Numbered from the stretch's first letter, positions 1 through 8,887 are shown. The stretch: DNA of 64,000 nucleotides from Oerskovia rustica (GCF_014836555.1 NZ_JACSQQ010000005.1:72110-136109); one strand, 5' to 3'. Made by a program: numbers and translations. The notes: generated by a model from the sequence alone, not told the origin.

Positions 1-41
1 GCGTACGGTCGGGGCCCACGGGTCGGTGCGCAGCCAAGGCG

Positions 42-530
42 TCACGGGCAGGTGACGGTCTCGCCCTGCCACACGACGGTCTCGCCCGAGGGGACGTTCT
101 GGCAGGTCTCGAGCAGGTCGTTGACGAGGGCCCCGCCTGCGGTGAGGAAGATGATCCCACCGATGATCGAGGCGACCAGCAGCACAGCGCCCACGATGAT
201 GCCGGCGAGCGCGATGCCGTTCTTGTAGCCGGCCTTCTTGGACTTGCTCAGCGCGACGATGCTGAGGATCAGACCGATGAGCGACGTGCAGCCGAGGATC
301 GACAGGACGAGGCCCACGATGCCGAGCGTCTTGCCGGGGTCGGTCGCGGGGGCCGCGGCGCCGTACCCCTGGGGGGCGGGCGCCTGCGGTGCGCCGTACT
401 GGGGCGCCTGGGGTGCGCCGGGGGCCGGGACGCCGTACTGCGGCGCCTGGGGTGCCTGGCCGGCAGCCGGGTCCTGGGGCGCGCCGTAGGGGTCGGGCGT
501 GCTGGACGGGTTCTGGTCAGAGTTGGACAT
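42..530 (-). CDS. DUF4190 domain membrane protein
   Basis: The product is 162 residues. The first ~60 residues are rich in Pro, Gln, Ala and Tyr with repeated APQ/YGAP units. Two hydrophobic segments follow, starting near GKTLGIVGLVLSILG, separated by the short basic stretch SKSKKAGYKNG. This layout is typical of DUF4190 proteins, a common actinobacterial family of unknown function that sits in the membrane with a disordered cytoplasmic Pro-rich head. The start at 530 is chosen because AAGGAG lies 4 nt upstream; a longer in-frame reading to 593 has no such site. The C-terminus after the second segment carries two cysteines (LLETCQNVP and VTCP) and is probably outside the membrane. The gene is transcribed away from the desaturase gene across a 270-bp divergent region. 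Confidence 0.8.
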   Translation of the reverse strand: MSNSDQNPSSTPDPYGAPQDPAAGQAPQAPQYGVPAPGAPQAPQYGAPQAPAPQGYGAAAPATDPGKTLGIVGLVLSILGCTSLIGLILSIVALSKSKKAGYKNGIALAGIIVGAVLLVASIIGGIIFLTAGGALVNDLLETCQNVPSGETVVWQGETVTCP

Positions 531-800
531 GTCGCTCCTTGTGGACGGGCTGGGATCGGGCCCAAGTATGGCGTGCCTGGTGACCCCGGACAACGCTCGC
601 CCGTGACGTGTCGGGAGCGACGTCGTCGGTCTCGCACCGCGCGGGCCGGTTGTGAAGGTCTCGTGGCGTCGACGATCTCGTCGTGGACAAACCTACGCTT
701 GCGTAGGTTGTGCGGGTACTGTCGGTCACGTTCGCGACGAAACCACCCGTCGGATGTGCTGCCCCCGGGCGTCGCGTCTGTGACCACGAGAGGCCATCCC
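531..800. other. Divergent intergenic region (270 bp)
   Basis: This stretch separates the DUF4190 gene (minus) from the desaturase gene (plus). I see no credible gene in it. It contains the palindrome at 690-709, in which both strands carry TAGGTT, a plausible -10 hexamer, so the site could serve both promoters. Purine-rich GAGAGG at 788-793 precedes the proposed TTG start of the desaturase gene. Confidence 0.5.
690..709. promoter_or_regulatory. Perfect 20-bp palindromic operator candidate
   Basis: The sequence AACCTACGC-TT-GCGTAGGTT has 9-bp arms that match perfectly around a TT centre. The right arm ends in TAGGTT, a candidate -10, so a bound dimer would block the promoter. Sites of this size and symmetry are typical of TetR-family repressors, which often control actinobacterial fatty-acid desaturases. 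The cognate regulator is not identifiable here; the TetR gene at 27768-28415 is far away and unproven. Confidence 0.55.
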
Positions 801-1889
801 TTGACGCTCGACGCCACCGCTCCTGGCCGCGCACAGTCTCCGCGTGAACGCCAGGTCAGCGAGTTCACCGCTCTCACCCGGACCGTCCAGGAGCTCGGCC
901 TCATGCGCCGTCGCTACGGGTACTACTGGACCAAGTTCTCTGTCCTGCTCGCCCTGCTCGCGGCGACCGGGGTCGCGTTCGTCCTCATCGGCGAGTCCTG
1001 GTGGCAGATGGGCATCGCCGCGCTGCTCGCGGTGCTCCTGACGCAGACGGCGTTCCTGGGGCACGATGCCGCGCACCGCCAGATCTTCCGTTCGGGCGGT
1101 TGGAACGACTGGGCGAGCCTGGTCGTCGCCAACCTCCTGGGCGGGCTGTCCTACGGCTGGTGGCAGCACAAGCACTCGCGCCACCACGCCAAGCCCAACA
1201 CCCGCGGCGGCGACCCGGACATGATCAACGGCGTGCTGGTCTGGGAGACCGAGACCCTCACCGAGACCAAGAGCGGGCTGCGCGCGTGGTTCGCCGCGCG
1301 ACAGGGATACCTCTTCTTCCCCCTGCTGCTCCTCGAGGGCCTCAACCTGCACGTCTCGGGCATCAAGACCATCTTCGGCCGGGGGCCGGTCAAGCGCCGC
1401 ACCGTGGAGATCGTGTTCGTCGTTCTCCGTCTCGGCGGCTACCTCGCAGCCGTCTTCCTTGTCCTGCCCGTGGGGATGGGCTTCGCCTTCCTCGGCGTCC
1501 AGCTCGGCCTGTTCGGGGTGCTCATGGGGGCGTCGTTCGCGCCGAACCACAAGGGCATGCCGACCGTCGCCCCGGACGTCAAGATCGACTTCCTGCGCCG
1601 TCAGGTGCTCATGTCCCGCAACATCACGGGTGGCCGCTGGGTGGACGTCGCGATGGGCGGCCTGAACTTCCAGATCGAGCACCACCTCTTCCCGAGCATG
1701 CCGCGTCCTTCGCTGCGCAAGGTCCGACCCATCGTCAAGGAGTTCTGCGCCGAGCGGGGCATCCTCTACACCGAGACGACCCTCGTGGACTCGTACCGGA
1801 TCGTCGTCCGGTACCTGAACAGGGTCGGCCTCGCGGCGCGCGACCCGTTCCAGTGCCCCCTCACGGCGCAGTACCGTTCGGTACGCTGA
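801..1889 (+). CDS. Fatty acid (acyl-CoA/acyl-lipid) desaturase
   Basis: Membrane di-iron desaturase of the FA_desaturase family, 362 residues from the chosen start. The three histidine boxes are present: HDAAH near residue 88, HKHSRHH near 123 and QIEHH near 291. They lie between hydrophobic segments (about residues 47-80 and 170-260). The QxxHH third box is typical of acyl-CoA or front-end-type desaturases (COG3239). The enzyme should introduce a double bond into fatty acyl chains at the cytoplasmic membrane with electrons from a ferredoxin or similar partner. TTG at 801 is chosen because GAGAGG lies 7 nt upstream; GTG at 780 is an alternative. The palindrome at 690-709 lies about 90 bp upstream and suggests repression by a TetR-type protein. 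Substrate and bond position cannot be read. Confidence 0.88.
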   Translation: MTLDATAPGRAQSPRERQVSEFTALTRTVQELGLMRRRYGYYWTKFSVLLALLAATGVAFVLIGESWWQMGIAALLAVLLTQTAFLGHDAAHRQIFRSGGWNDWASLVVANLLGGLSYGWWQHKHSRHHAKPNTRGGDPDMINGVLVWETETLTETKSGLRAWFAARQGYLFFPLLLLEGLNLHVSGIKTIFGRGPVKRRTVEIVFVVLRLGGYLAAVFLVLPVGMGFAFLGVQLGLFGVLMGASFAPNHKGMPTVAPDVKIDFLRRQVLMSRNITGGRWVDVAMGGLNFQIEHHLFPSMPRPSLRKVRPIVKEFCAERGILYTETTLVDSYRIVVRYLNRVGLAARDPFQCPLTAQYRSVR

Positions 1890-1997
1890 GCCTGCGGGCG
1901 GTCGACTCCGACGGCAAGCGACGGCATCGGGCGACGGAGCCCCACGGCGACGCGCCGACGACTCGGCGCGACACACGCAGTAGGGGATGATAGAGAC

Positions 1998-3659
1998 GTG
2001 AATTCACGGAAGGTCCGATTTGTCCTGGTCGCCACGTCGCTCGCGCTGACGACGTCCCTGCTGGCCGCGTGCGGCGGCGGCGACGTGTCGGGCGAGGGGT
2101 CCGAGAACCCGACCCAGGACCTGCGTGCCGCGGCGGTGGACAAGATCGCCCCCGTGCTCGTCCTGACCTCGACCGATCCCGCGGAGCTCGCGCTCACGGC
2201 GAGCCAGTCGTTCTTCGAGCGGGCTCCCGTGGTGGTCCTGGCCGACGCGGACGACGAGACCGCACAGGGTGCCGCCGCGGCGGCCGCGCTCGATCTCCAC
2301 GCGCCGGTCCTGCTCACGGGCGGGGCGATCGCCGACAGCGGGCTCGCCAAGGAGGTCGAGCGTCTCGGAGCGGTCACCGCCGTGGTCGTGACGCCTGACC
2401 GGGCGCCGAACGTCGACGCGGCCGGGGTCGTCACCGCCGGGGCTGCTGCCGTGCCGGTGCTGTCGAGCGAGGACCTGGAGCAGGAGGCGAGGAAGTCCGT
2501 CGAGGCGATCGACCCCGCTCTCGACGCCGTCACGCTGGACGCGGGCGCACTCGTCGCGACCGCGGACGGCGGGTCCGAGATCGACGAGAACGACCTGGCC
2601 GAAGTGCGTGACCAGCTTCCCGAGACCGCGTCGCCCCGACTTCTCACGGAGGTCCTGGCGCTGGTCGACGAGGCGCCCGGTCAGACGGCCGCGCTCGCGA
2701 CGGCGCAGGCCGCCGGAGTGGTCCCGCTCGCGGTGGCCGGGGGCGACCCGCGGGCGACCAGCGCATCGGTCCAGGCCATGGCCAAGGCCAAGGCGCTGGC
2801 CGTCGTCGGCATCGGCGAGTCCTTCGGCACGGTCGACGACCTCACGGCGCGTGTGCGGGCGGCGGAGACGGGGGTGGAGCTCGTCGGGGGCGGGCAGCTC
2901 GTGTCCGAGGGCAAGCGGTTCGTGGTGCTGCCCTCGACCACCGTCCCGTCGACCCCGGCCAAGGTCGCCGAGATGGTCGAGAAGGCCGCGTCTCGCGCCG
3001 AGCCGTACGTCGAGGTCGCGACGGTCGCGGGCGACGAGACGGTGACGGTCCCGACCGTGGAGCTCGTCGTGACCGAGGCCTCGGGAGCCGCGGGCAAGGA
3101 CGGGAACTACTCGACCGAGCTCGCCGTGGAGGCCGTCAGGCCCGCCGTGCAGGCCGCGCTCGACGCGGGGCAGCAGGTGCTGCTCGAGATCCAGCCCGGC
3201 CGGGCGTCGTTCGTCGACCAGGTCGAGCGGTACGCGGACCTGCTCGCGCTGCCCGGGGTGGGTGTCTCGCTCGACCTCGATGCTCGCCGTGCGGGCGGCG
3301 CGGTGAAGAAGGACGGGGAGGTTCCCGCGGAGGAGATCAACGAGGTCGTCTCGTACCTGGCGGGCTTCGTGGAGGCGAAGACGCTCCCGCAGAAGTTGCT
3401 CGTCGTGCACGCCTCGACGCCGAGGTCGGTGACGAACCTCGGTGCTCTCGCCACGACCGACGACTCGGTCGTCGTCGTGGTGCACTCCGACGTCGCAGGC
3501 TCGTACTCCGCACGGAGCAAGGCCTGGGACGCGCTCACGGCGGGTGCGCCCGCGGCCCTGCGCTGGGGGCGTACAGACCTCGCGGGCGAGGTGACGCCCG
3601 AGCGGGCCGCGACCACGGAGCCGGTCGCCCCGGCGCCTCTCGTCGTCGTCGTCGAGTAG
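1998..3659 (+). CDS. Secreted lipoprotein with CWB2-like N-terminal region
   Basis: The product is 553 residues and starts with a lipoprotein signal: basic MNSRKVR, a hydrophobic core, then LAAC with the lipidated cysteine at position 25. Residues ~45-135 read as alternating beta-strand/helix units (VLVLTSTDPAELAL, APVVVLADADDETAQ, APVLLTGGA, AVTAVVVTPD) resembling the cell-wall-binding repeat 2 (CWB2) fold. A similar stretch recurs near residues 240-275 (VPLAVAGGDP, ALAVVGIGESFG). The C-terminal half (LLEIQPGRASFVDQVERYADLLALPGVGVSLDLD) has the look of a TIM-barrel-type domain but carries no catalytic motif that I can name. It is probably anchored to the outer face of the membrane. GTG at 1998 follows AGGGGA. 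The gene stands alone between the desaturase and GH20 genes, and its function is unknown. Confidence 0.7.
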   Translation: MNSRKVRFVLVATSLALTTSLLAACGGGDVSGEGSENPTQDLRAAAVDKIAPVLVLTSTDPAELALTASQSFFERAPVVVLADADDETAQGAAAAAALDLHAPVLLTGGAIADSGLAKEVERLGAVTAVVVTPDRAPNVDAAGVVTAGAAAVPVLSSEDLEQEARKSVEAIDPALDAVTLDAGALVATADGGSEIDENDLAEVRDQLPETASPRLLTEVLALVDEAPGQTAALATAQAAGVVPLAVAGGDPRATSASVQAMAKAKALAVVGIGESFGTVDDLTARVRAAETGVELVGGGQLVSEGKRFVVLPSTTVPSTPAKVAEMVEKAASRAEPYVEVATVAGDETVTVPTVELVVTEASGAAGKDGNYSTELAVEAVRPAVQAALDAGQQVLLEIQPGRASFVDQVERYADLLALPGVGVSLDLDARRAGGAVKKDGEVPAEEINEVVSYLAGFVEAKTLPQKLLVVHASTPRSVTNLGALATTDDSVVVVVHSDVAGSYSARSKAWDALTAGAPAALRWGRTDLAGEVTPERAATTEPVAPAPLVVVVE

Positions 3660-3707
3660 GTCGGGCGCGCAGCCCGGTCGCGTTCTTGTTCCCGTCGGCC
3701 GGGCCGG

Positions 3708-3714
3708 TTACGGT
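3708..3714 (+). promoter_or_regulatory. Candidate -10 (TTACGGT) for GH20 gene
   Basis: The string GGTTACGGTA about 70 nt upstream of the GH20 start contains TACGGT, which fits the TANNNT -10 pattern. The same GGTTACGGT string occurs at the promoters of the second and third cell-wall hydrolase genes (17647-17654 and 19487-19494). Confidence 0.4.
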
Positions 3715-3783
3715 ATGTCGGCCAGTACAGACGAATCGATTCGACAGGGTCGGGTCGAGACAACCACGACGACGAGGTCTCCG

Positions 3784-5247
3784 ATGGTCGCCATCATTCC
3801 CCAGCCCCTGCAGGTCGACTCCCCGGCAGGAGGCGAAGCGCTCCCGCTCGAAGGGGCCGTCGTCGTCGCCGGTCCCTCCGCCGTCGAGCAGCACGTCGCC
3901 GCGTACGCCGCCGAGCTCCTGACGCGTGCGGCAGGCACGCGGGTCACGGTCGCGGGCTCCCGGCCCGACGGCGCCCCCACGGTCGAGCTGCGTCTCGCCG
4001 AGGACGCGGGCCCCGCGGGGTCGACGAGTCCCGAGCGCCACACACTCGAGGTGTCCGGGTCGGGGGCCGTGCTGACCGCCGTCCAGCCCGTCGGGCTGTT
4101 CGACGCCGTGCAGACCCTCCGCCAGCTCGTGACCGAGGGCGAGCAGGGCGCGGAGGTGAGCGCCGTCGTCGTGCGCGACGCCCCGCGCTACGCGTGGCGC
4201 GGCCTCTCGTTCGACGTCGCCCGCAACTTCTTCCCGCTCGAGCAGCTCGAGCTCGTGATCGACGTCCTCGCGTCGTACAAGCTCAACGTCCTGCACCTGC
4301 ACCTCACGGACGACCAGGGCTGGCGCATCGAGACCCCGTCGCGACCTGAGCTCGCGAAGCTCTCGTCCGACACCTCGACGAGCGGCAAGGCCGGGGGACA
4401 CCTGAGCCTCGCGGACTTCCGCCGCCTGCAGGACTACGCCGCAGACCGCTTCGTGACCGTCGTCCCCGAGATCGACCTGCCCGGGCACACCAACGCCGCG
4501 ACCGCGGTCTACGGCGAGCTGCGCGCCGACGGGCAGCGCACCGCCAAGTACGAGGGCATCGAGGTCGGGTTCTCGCAGCTCACCTACGACCTGCCCGCGA
4601 CCGAGCCCTTCCTGCGCGACGTCCTCGCCGACATCGCCGCGATCACGGACGGCGACTACCTCCACGTCGGCGGTGACGAGGCGCTGACGCTCGGGGCCGA
4701 GGAGTACGCGAAGTTCATCGCGCTGCTCGAGGAGATCGTGCTCGGCACGGGCAAGAAGGTCATCGCCTGGCAGGAGGCCGCGCAGGCCGACACCAGGCCC
4801 GAGACGCTGGTCCAGTACTGGGACACGCGCACCGACGTCGCGCCCTTCCTGGCCGCGGCGGAGCGCGGTTCACGTTTCATCATGTCGCCCGGCAACCACG
4901 CGTACCTCGACATGAAGTACACCGCCGAGTACCCCCTGGGGCAGGACTGGGCCGGGCTCATCGAGCTGCGTACGGCGTACGACTGGGACCCGGCCGAGAT
5001 CATCCCCGGGCTGCCCGCCGATCAGGTCGAGGGCGTCGAGGCCGCGATCTGGACCGAGACCCTGTCGACCCAGGAGGAGCTGTTCGGCATGCTGCTGCCG
5101 CGGCTGTCCGCCGCAGCGGAGGTCGCCTGGACCGCCCCCGAGCGCAAGGACTGGGAGGACTACCGTCGCCGCGTCGTGAGCGAGGCCGCGACGTGGCGCC
5201 GCGAGGGCCTGCCGTTCCACGAGACGCCGCAGGTCGACTGGTCGTAG
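3784..5247 (+). CDS. Beta-N-acetylhexosaminidase, GH20
   Basis: The product is 487 residues. An N-terminal alpha/beta domain (about 1-135, GH20b type) precedes the GH20 barrel that begins near YAWRGLSFDVARNFF. The catalytic Asp-Glu pair is D298-E299 in HVGGDEA. Other family signatures are HLHLTDDQGWRIE, VPEIDLPGHTNAA and the Trp-rich distal segment (IWTETLSTQEELFGMLLPR). The enzyme removes terminal beta-linked GlcNAc or GalNAc by substrate-assisted catalysis. No signal peptide is visible, so it probably acts in the cytoplasm on imported chitin or peptidoglycan fragments. ATG at 3784 is chosen because GAGG lies 6 nt upstream; a longer reading from 3715 would overlap the probable -10 region. 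It converges with the O-mannosyltransferase gene. Confidence 0.9.
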   Translation: MVAIIPQPLQVDSPAGGEALPLEGAVVVAGPSAVEQHVAAYAAELLTRAAGTRVTVAGSRPDGAPTVELRLAEDAGPAGSTSPERHTLEVSGSGAVLTAVQPVGLFDAVQTLRQLVTEGEQGAEVSAVVVRDAPRYAWRGLSFDVARNFFPLEQLELVIDVLASYKLNVLHLHLTDDQGWRIETPSRPELAKLSSDTSTSGKAGGHLSLADFRRLQDYAADRFVTVVPEIDLPGHTNAATAVYGELRADGQRTAKYEGIEVGFSQLTYDLPATEPFLRDVLADIAAITDGDYLHVGGDEALTLGAEEYAKFIALLEEIVLGTGKKVIAWQEAAQADTRPETLVQYWDTRTDVAPFLAAAERGSRFIMSPGNHAYLDMKYTAEYPLGQDWAGLIELRTAYDWDPAEIIPGLPADQVEGVEAAIWTETLSTQEELFGMLLPRLSAAAEVAWTAPERKDWEDYRRRVVSEAATWRREGLPFHETPQVDWS

Positions 5248-5283
5248 CCGACCGCACGCTCGGCGCCGCGTCGGGGCGGGCGG

Positions 5284-6972
5284 CTAGATCCAGCTCGGCA
5301 GCCACATGTGCAGGCGCCAGAACCACTCGGGGACGTTCATGGCCGTCCAGATCGGGTAGAAGAAGATGCTCATCACCACGATCACGGTCATGAGCGCCGT
5401 CACTCCCCAGATCACCCAGCCCCTGGCCGAGGGGAGCCGTTCGGTCCGCTCCAGCAGGACCGTCACGACGTAGACGAGCGCGAGGACCACCCACGGGGTG
5501 AACACGATCGCGTAGAACGTGAAGATCGTGCGGTCCGGGTACGCGAACCAGGGGAGCCAGCCGGCGACGAGGCCGCTGAGGACGGCCGTGGCCCGCCAGT
5601 CCTTGCGCCACACCAGGAGCACCACGGTCGCGACGACCGCGAGGGCCGCCGACCACCACAGGACCGGGTTGCCGAGCGACGTGACGACGCGCGCGCACTC
5701 GTCGTAGCCGCAGCCCGTCACGCCGTCGGACCCGTCGCGGTAGTAGAACGACGTCGGGCGCCACTGGACGAGCCAGCCGACGGGCTTGGAGGCGTACGCG
5801 TGCTCGGCGCTGAGCCCGGTGTGGAAGTCCATCATCTTCTGGTGGTACGCCCACAGCGACCGCAACGACTCGGGGAGCCACTGCACACCCTCGCCGGGGT
5901 GCTCCGCGGCCCAGTCCCGCATGTACGCGCTGGGCGAGCGGAACCAGGAGAACCACGTGGCCAGGTAGGTGAGCGCCGCGGTGGGCAGCATGATCAGCGC
6001 GGCGGGGACGGCGTCGAGCAGGAGCGCGTCCTCCCACCACCGCTTGATCCCGACGGCGCGGCGCGCGCTCGCGTCCCACAGCACCGACAGCAGCGCGAAC
6101 ACGGCGAGGAAGTACAGGCCGGACCACTTGACCCCGCACGCGAGGCCGAGCGAGACGGCCGCCGCGAAGCGCCACCACCTCCACCCGAGCCACGGCCCGT
6201 ACCGGCCGATCTCCTGGCCCGCGTCGAGGATCGCCCCCACCTTGTCGGCGAGCCGCCGCCTCGCCTGCTCCCGGTCCAGCAGCAGGAAGCCGAACGCGAC
6301 GAGCACCCAGAACATGAGGAAGTTGTCGAGCAGCCCCGTGCGCGAGTGCACGATCGCCATGCCGTCGATCGCCAGCAGCCCGCCCGCGAGGACGCCCATC
6401 GCGGTCGACGCGAACAGGCGGCGCGCGATCCGGGCCAGGAGGAACACGGCGAGCACGCCGACCACCGCGGTCGAGATGCGCCACGACCACGGGTTCTCGG
6501 CGCCCCCGAAGAGCTGCATGCCGCCCGCGATCATCCACTTTCCCAGGGGAGGGTGCACCACGTAGTCGGGCAGGTTCAGGAACGTGTCGACGTTTCCCGC
6601 CTCGAACGCGGGATTGGGCTCCTCGGGCCACTTCGCCTCGAACCCGACCCGCAGCAGCGTGTACGCCTGCTTGACGTAGTACGTCTCGTCGAAGACCAGG
6701 GTGCTGGGGCGGCCCAGGTCCCACAGCCGCAGCACGCCGGCGAGCAGCGCGACGAGCCCGGGGCCCAGCCAGCTCCACAGCCGGTCCTTCGACGTCGCCC
6801 CGAGCGCGAGGCGGCGCGCGCCGAGCAGCGTCAGCAGCAGGCGGTCCCGGGCCGGCAGCGCCGGGTCCGGCGCCTCGACCGTCTCGGCCCGGGGTGTCGG
6901 GAACGGGTCGTCGGTCGCGGGGGCAGGGACGGCCGGCGTCGGGTCCGAGGAAGGCTGGGGCACGTCGGCCAT
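5284..6972 (-). CDS. Dolichyl/polyprenyl-phosphate-mannose protein mannosyltransferase
   Basis: Integral membrane GT39-type O-mannosyltransferase of 562 residues. After a cytoplasmic head of ~65 residues, the first hydrophobic segment ends at LWDLGRP, followed by FDETYYVKQAY. The acidic pair D95-E96 matches the conserved catalytic DE in the first extracellular loop. At least nine further hydrophobic segments follow (VVGVLAVFLLARIA, AAVSLGLACGVKWSGLYFLAVFALLSV and others). The C-terminal part, MNVPEWFWRLHMWLPSWI, is typical of actinobacterial members. It should transfer mannose from polyprenyl-phosphate-mannose to secreted proteins during Sec export. ATG at 6972 faces the rsmI gene across a 25-bp gap, so the two promoters must overlap. 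No Shine-Dalgarno sequence is evident. Confidence 0.9.
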   Translation of the reverse strand: MADVPQPSSDPTPAVPAPATDDPFPTPRAETVEAPDPALPARDRLLLTLLGARRLALGATSKDRLWSWLGPGLVALLAGVLRLWDLGRPSTLVFDETYYVKQAYTLLRVGFEAKWPEEPNPAFEAGNVDTFLNLPDYVVHPPLGKWMIAGGMQLFGGAENPWSWRISTAVVGVLAVFLLARIARRLFASTAMGVLAGGLLAIDGMAIVHSRTGLLDNFLMFWVLVAFGFLLLDREQARRRLADKVGAILDAGQEIGRYGPWLGWRWWRFAAAVSLGLACGVKWSGLYFLAVFALLSVLWDASARRAVGIKRWWEDALLLDAVPAALIMLPTAALTYLATWFSWFRSPSAYMRDWAAEHPGEGVQWLPESLRSLWAYHQKMMDFHTGLSAEHAYASKPVGWLVQWRPTSFYYRDGSDGVTGCGYDECARVVTSLGNPVLWWSAALAVVATVVLLVWRKDWRATAVLSGLVAGWLPWFAYPDRTIFTFYAIVFTPWVVLALVYVVTVLLERTERLPSARGWVIWGVTALMTVIVVMSIFFYPIWTAMNVPEWFWRLHMWLPSWI

Positions 6973-6997
6973 CGTAGGACGTGGAACGCTAGGGGGT

Positions 6998-8062
6998 ATG
7001 AGCACCGCCCGCCCCGCGCCCGCGCCCACTCCTGAGTCGTCCGTCCCCCTGCCCGACGGCGCCGCACCGGTCCGGGCCGCAGGGCACCTCGCCGAGGCGG
7101 GCGAGCAGGTGGGAGGCGAGGCGCCTGAGGCGAGCGACGTCGTCGGGCCGGAGGACGGGACCTCCACGGCGAGCGACCACGAGACCTCGGACGAGGGCCT
7201 GCCCGCCGGGCGCGGCGCCAAGGACGACGGGCACCTGGTCCTGGCCGCGACGCCCATCGGCAACGTCGAGGACGCGAGCCCGCGGTTGCGACGCCTCCTG
7301 ACGGAGTCCGCGGTCGTCGCGGCCGAGGACACCCGCCGCCTGCACGCCCTCGCCGCGCGCATGGGCGTGTCGATCGGCGGACGCGTCGTGAGCTATCACG
7401 AGCACAACGAGGTCGAGCGCGCCGACGAGCTGCTCGACGTCGTCGAGGGCGGTGGCACGGTCGTGATCGTGACCGACGCCGGCATGCCGTCCGTCTCGGA
7501 CCCCGGCTACCGGGTCGTGACACGGGCGGTCGAGCGTGACCTGCCCATCACCTCGGCCCCCGGCCCGAGCGCGGTCCTGACCGCGCTCGCGCTGTCCGGC
7601 CTGCCGACCGACCGCTTCTGCTTCGAGGGCTTCCCGCCCCGCAAGCCCGGCGAGCGCGCCCGCACGTTCGAGGCCCTCGCGCGCGAACCCCGGACCATGG
7701 TCTTCTTCGAGGCCCCGCACCGCATCGACGACACGCTCGCCGCGATGGCCGAGGGCTTCGGGGCCGACCGCCCCGCGGCCGTGTGCCGCGAGCTGACCAA
7801 GACGTACGAGGAGGTGCTGCGCGGCACGCTCGGCGAGCTCGCTGCCGAGGCCGCCGACCGTCAGCTCCGGGGAGAGATCTGCGTCGTCGTGGCCGGGGCG
7901 CCCGCGCGCGAGGCCGTGTCCGTCGAGGAGCTCGTCGCGGAGGTCCTGGCCAGGGTCGCCGCCGGGGAGCGCCTCAAGGAGGCCGTCGCCGAGGTCGCGA
8001 CCGCCGCGGGCGTGCCCAAGCGCGACCTGTACGCGGCGGCGCTCGCGGCGCGCAAGGCCTGA
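6998..8062 (+). CDS. rsmI: 16S rRNA (cytidine(1402)-2'-O)-methyltransferase RsmI
   Basis: SAM-dependent tetrapyrrole-methylase-fold enzyme that 2'-O-methylates C1402 of 16S rRNA. The core starts at HLVLAATPIGNVEDASPRL and carries AAEDTRRL, SYHEHNE, TDAGMPSVSDPGYRVV and GLPTDRFCFEGFPPRKPGER, all characteristic of RsmI. From ATG at 6998 the protein is 354 residues, longer than the ~270-290 usual for the family. The excess is a low-complexity, acidic and Ala/Pro-rich N-terminal stretch of about 78 residues. It may be real or may indicate a later start; AGGGGG lies only 1 nt before this ATG, so the start is uncertain. The gene is divergent from the O-mannosyltransferase gene and ends before a strong hairpin at 8094-8133. 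Confidence 0.92.
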   Translation: MSTARPAPAPTPESSVPLPDGAAPVRAAGHLAEAGEQVGGEAPEASDVVGPEDGTSTASDHETSDEGLPAGRGAKDDGHLVLAATPIGNVEDASPRLRRLLTESAVVAAEDTRRLHALAARMGVSIGGRVVSYHEHNEVERADELLDVVEGGGTVVIVTDAGMPSVSDPGYRVVTRAVERDLPITSAPGPSAVLTALALSGLPTDRFCFEGFPPRKPGERARTFEALAREPRTMVFFEAPHRIDDTLAAMAEGFGADRPAAVCRELTKTYEEVLRGTLGELAAEAADRQLRGEICVVVAGAPAREAVSVEELVAEVLARVAAGERLKEAVAEVATAAGVPKRDLYAAALAARKA

Positions 8063-8093
8063 CGGGCTCACCGGCCGGCGGGCGGGGCTGCCC

Positions 8094-8133
8094 GTCAGGA
8101 CGAGCGAGGACCCGAGGCCACGCTCGTCCTGAC
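8094..8133. terminator. Bidirectional hairpin between rsmI and pncA
   Basis: GTCAGGACGAGCG and its perfect reverse complement CGCTCGTCCTGAC form a 13-bp stem with a 14-nt loop, placed exactly between the convergent rsmI and nicotinamidase genes. There is no U tract on either strand, as is common for terminators in high-GC actinobacteria. Confidence 0.75.
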
Positions 8134-8138
8134 GAGCC

Positions 8139-8744
8139 TCACGCCTCGGTCGAGCGCACCAGCTCGACGCCCGCCGCCGCGAGCTCGATCCGGGCAGCCT
8201 CCCCGAGCTCGGCCGAGACCGGGACCGTGAGATCCGTCAGGACCCGGGTCGCGAGCCCCAGCGCGTGCGCGTCCAGCGCGGTCGCCCGGACGCAGTGCGA
8301 CTCCGCGATCCCGACGACGTCGGCCGAGGAGACCCCCGCCTCCTGGAGGACCTGTGCGAGGGAGCGGCCCTCGCCGTCGACCCCCTCGAAGCCCGAGTAC
8401 GCCGCCTGGTACTCGCCCTTCTTGACGCTCGCATCGGGAGCGAGGTCCGCGAGGGCCGGGTGCAGCTCGGCGTTCGGCGTGCCCGCGAGGCCGTGCGGCG
8501 GCCACGTGTCGACGAAGTCGGGAACCTCGGGGGCTGTCGCGAAGTGGTGGCCCGGGTCGACGTGCCAGTCCTGGGTCGTCACGACGAGGTCGTAGCCCGC
8601 GCGGCGCTCGGCGGCGAAGACCGCGATGGCCTCGGCGACCGCGTTGCCGCCCTCGACCGCGAGCTCACCGCCCTCGCAGAACGTGGGCTGGACGTCGACG
8701 ACGATCAGGGCACGGCCCGTGGCCGGGGTGTCGGTGCTGGTCAT
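8139..8744 (-). CDS. pncA: Nicotinamidase (isochorismatase fold)
   Basis: A 201-residue cysteine hydrolase. Catalytic residues of the isochorismatase/nicotinamidase fold are visible: the Asp in ALIVVDVQPTF, the Lys in SVKKGEYQAAYSGFEG and the Cys in GIAESHCVRATALDAHALG. The metal-binding DWHVDPGHHF segment is typical of nicotinamidases. It converts nicotinamide to nicotinic acid for NAD salvage in the cytoplasm. ATG at 8744 is supported by the fold beginning immediately after it. The gene is divergent from a winged-helix regulator gene, with about 200 bp between the starts. Confidence 0.88.
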   Translation of the reverse strand: MTSTDTPATGRALIVVDVQPTFCEGGELAVEGGNAVAEAIAVFAAERRAGYDLVVTTQDWHVDPGHHFATAPEVPDFVDTWPPHGLAGTPNAELHPALADLAPDASVKKGEYQAAYSGFEGVDGEGRSLAQVLQEAGVSSADVVGIAESHCVRATALDAHALGLATRVLTDLTVPVSAELGEAARIELAAAGVELVRSTEA

Positions 8745-8881
8745 GGCACCACTCTGCCACCGCCCGGCGGGGCGGGGAACGCGCGGGGTCGGTCCGGGTC
8801 CACGGGCGGGGTGCCGGGGTGCGGGCATCGGCGTCGGCGATGGTGGCGGGCGTTGGCGGCGCGCGCCGGGCCCGTCGTTCG

Positions 8882-8887
8882 TAGGCT
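8882..8887 (+). promoter_or_regulatory. Candidate -10 (TAGGCT) for winged-helix gene
   Basis: TAGGCT lies 55 nt upstream of the start at 8943. The same hexamer occurs upstream of rsmA (21031) and of the first gene of the polysaccharide locus (34754). Confidence 0.4.
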
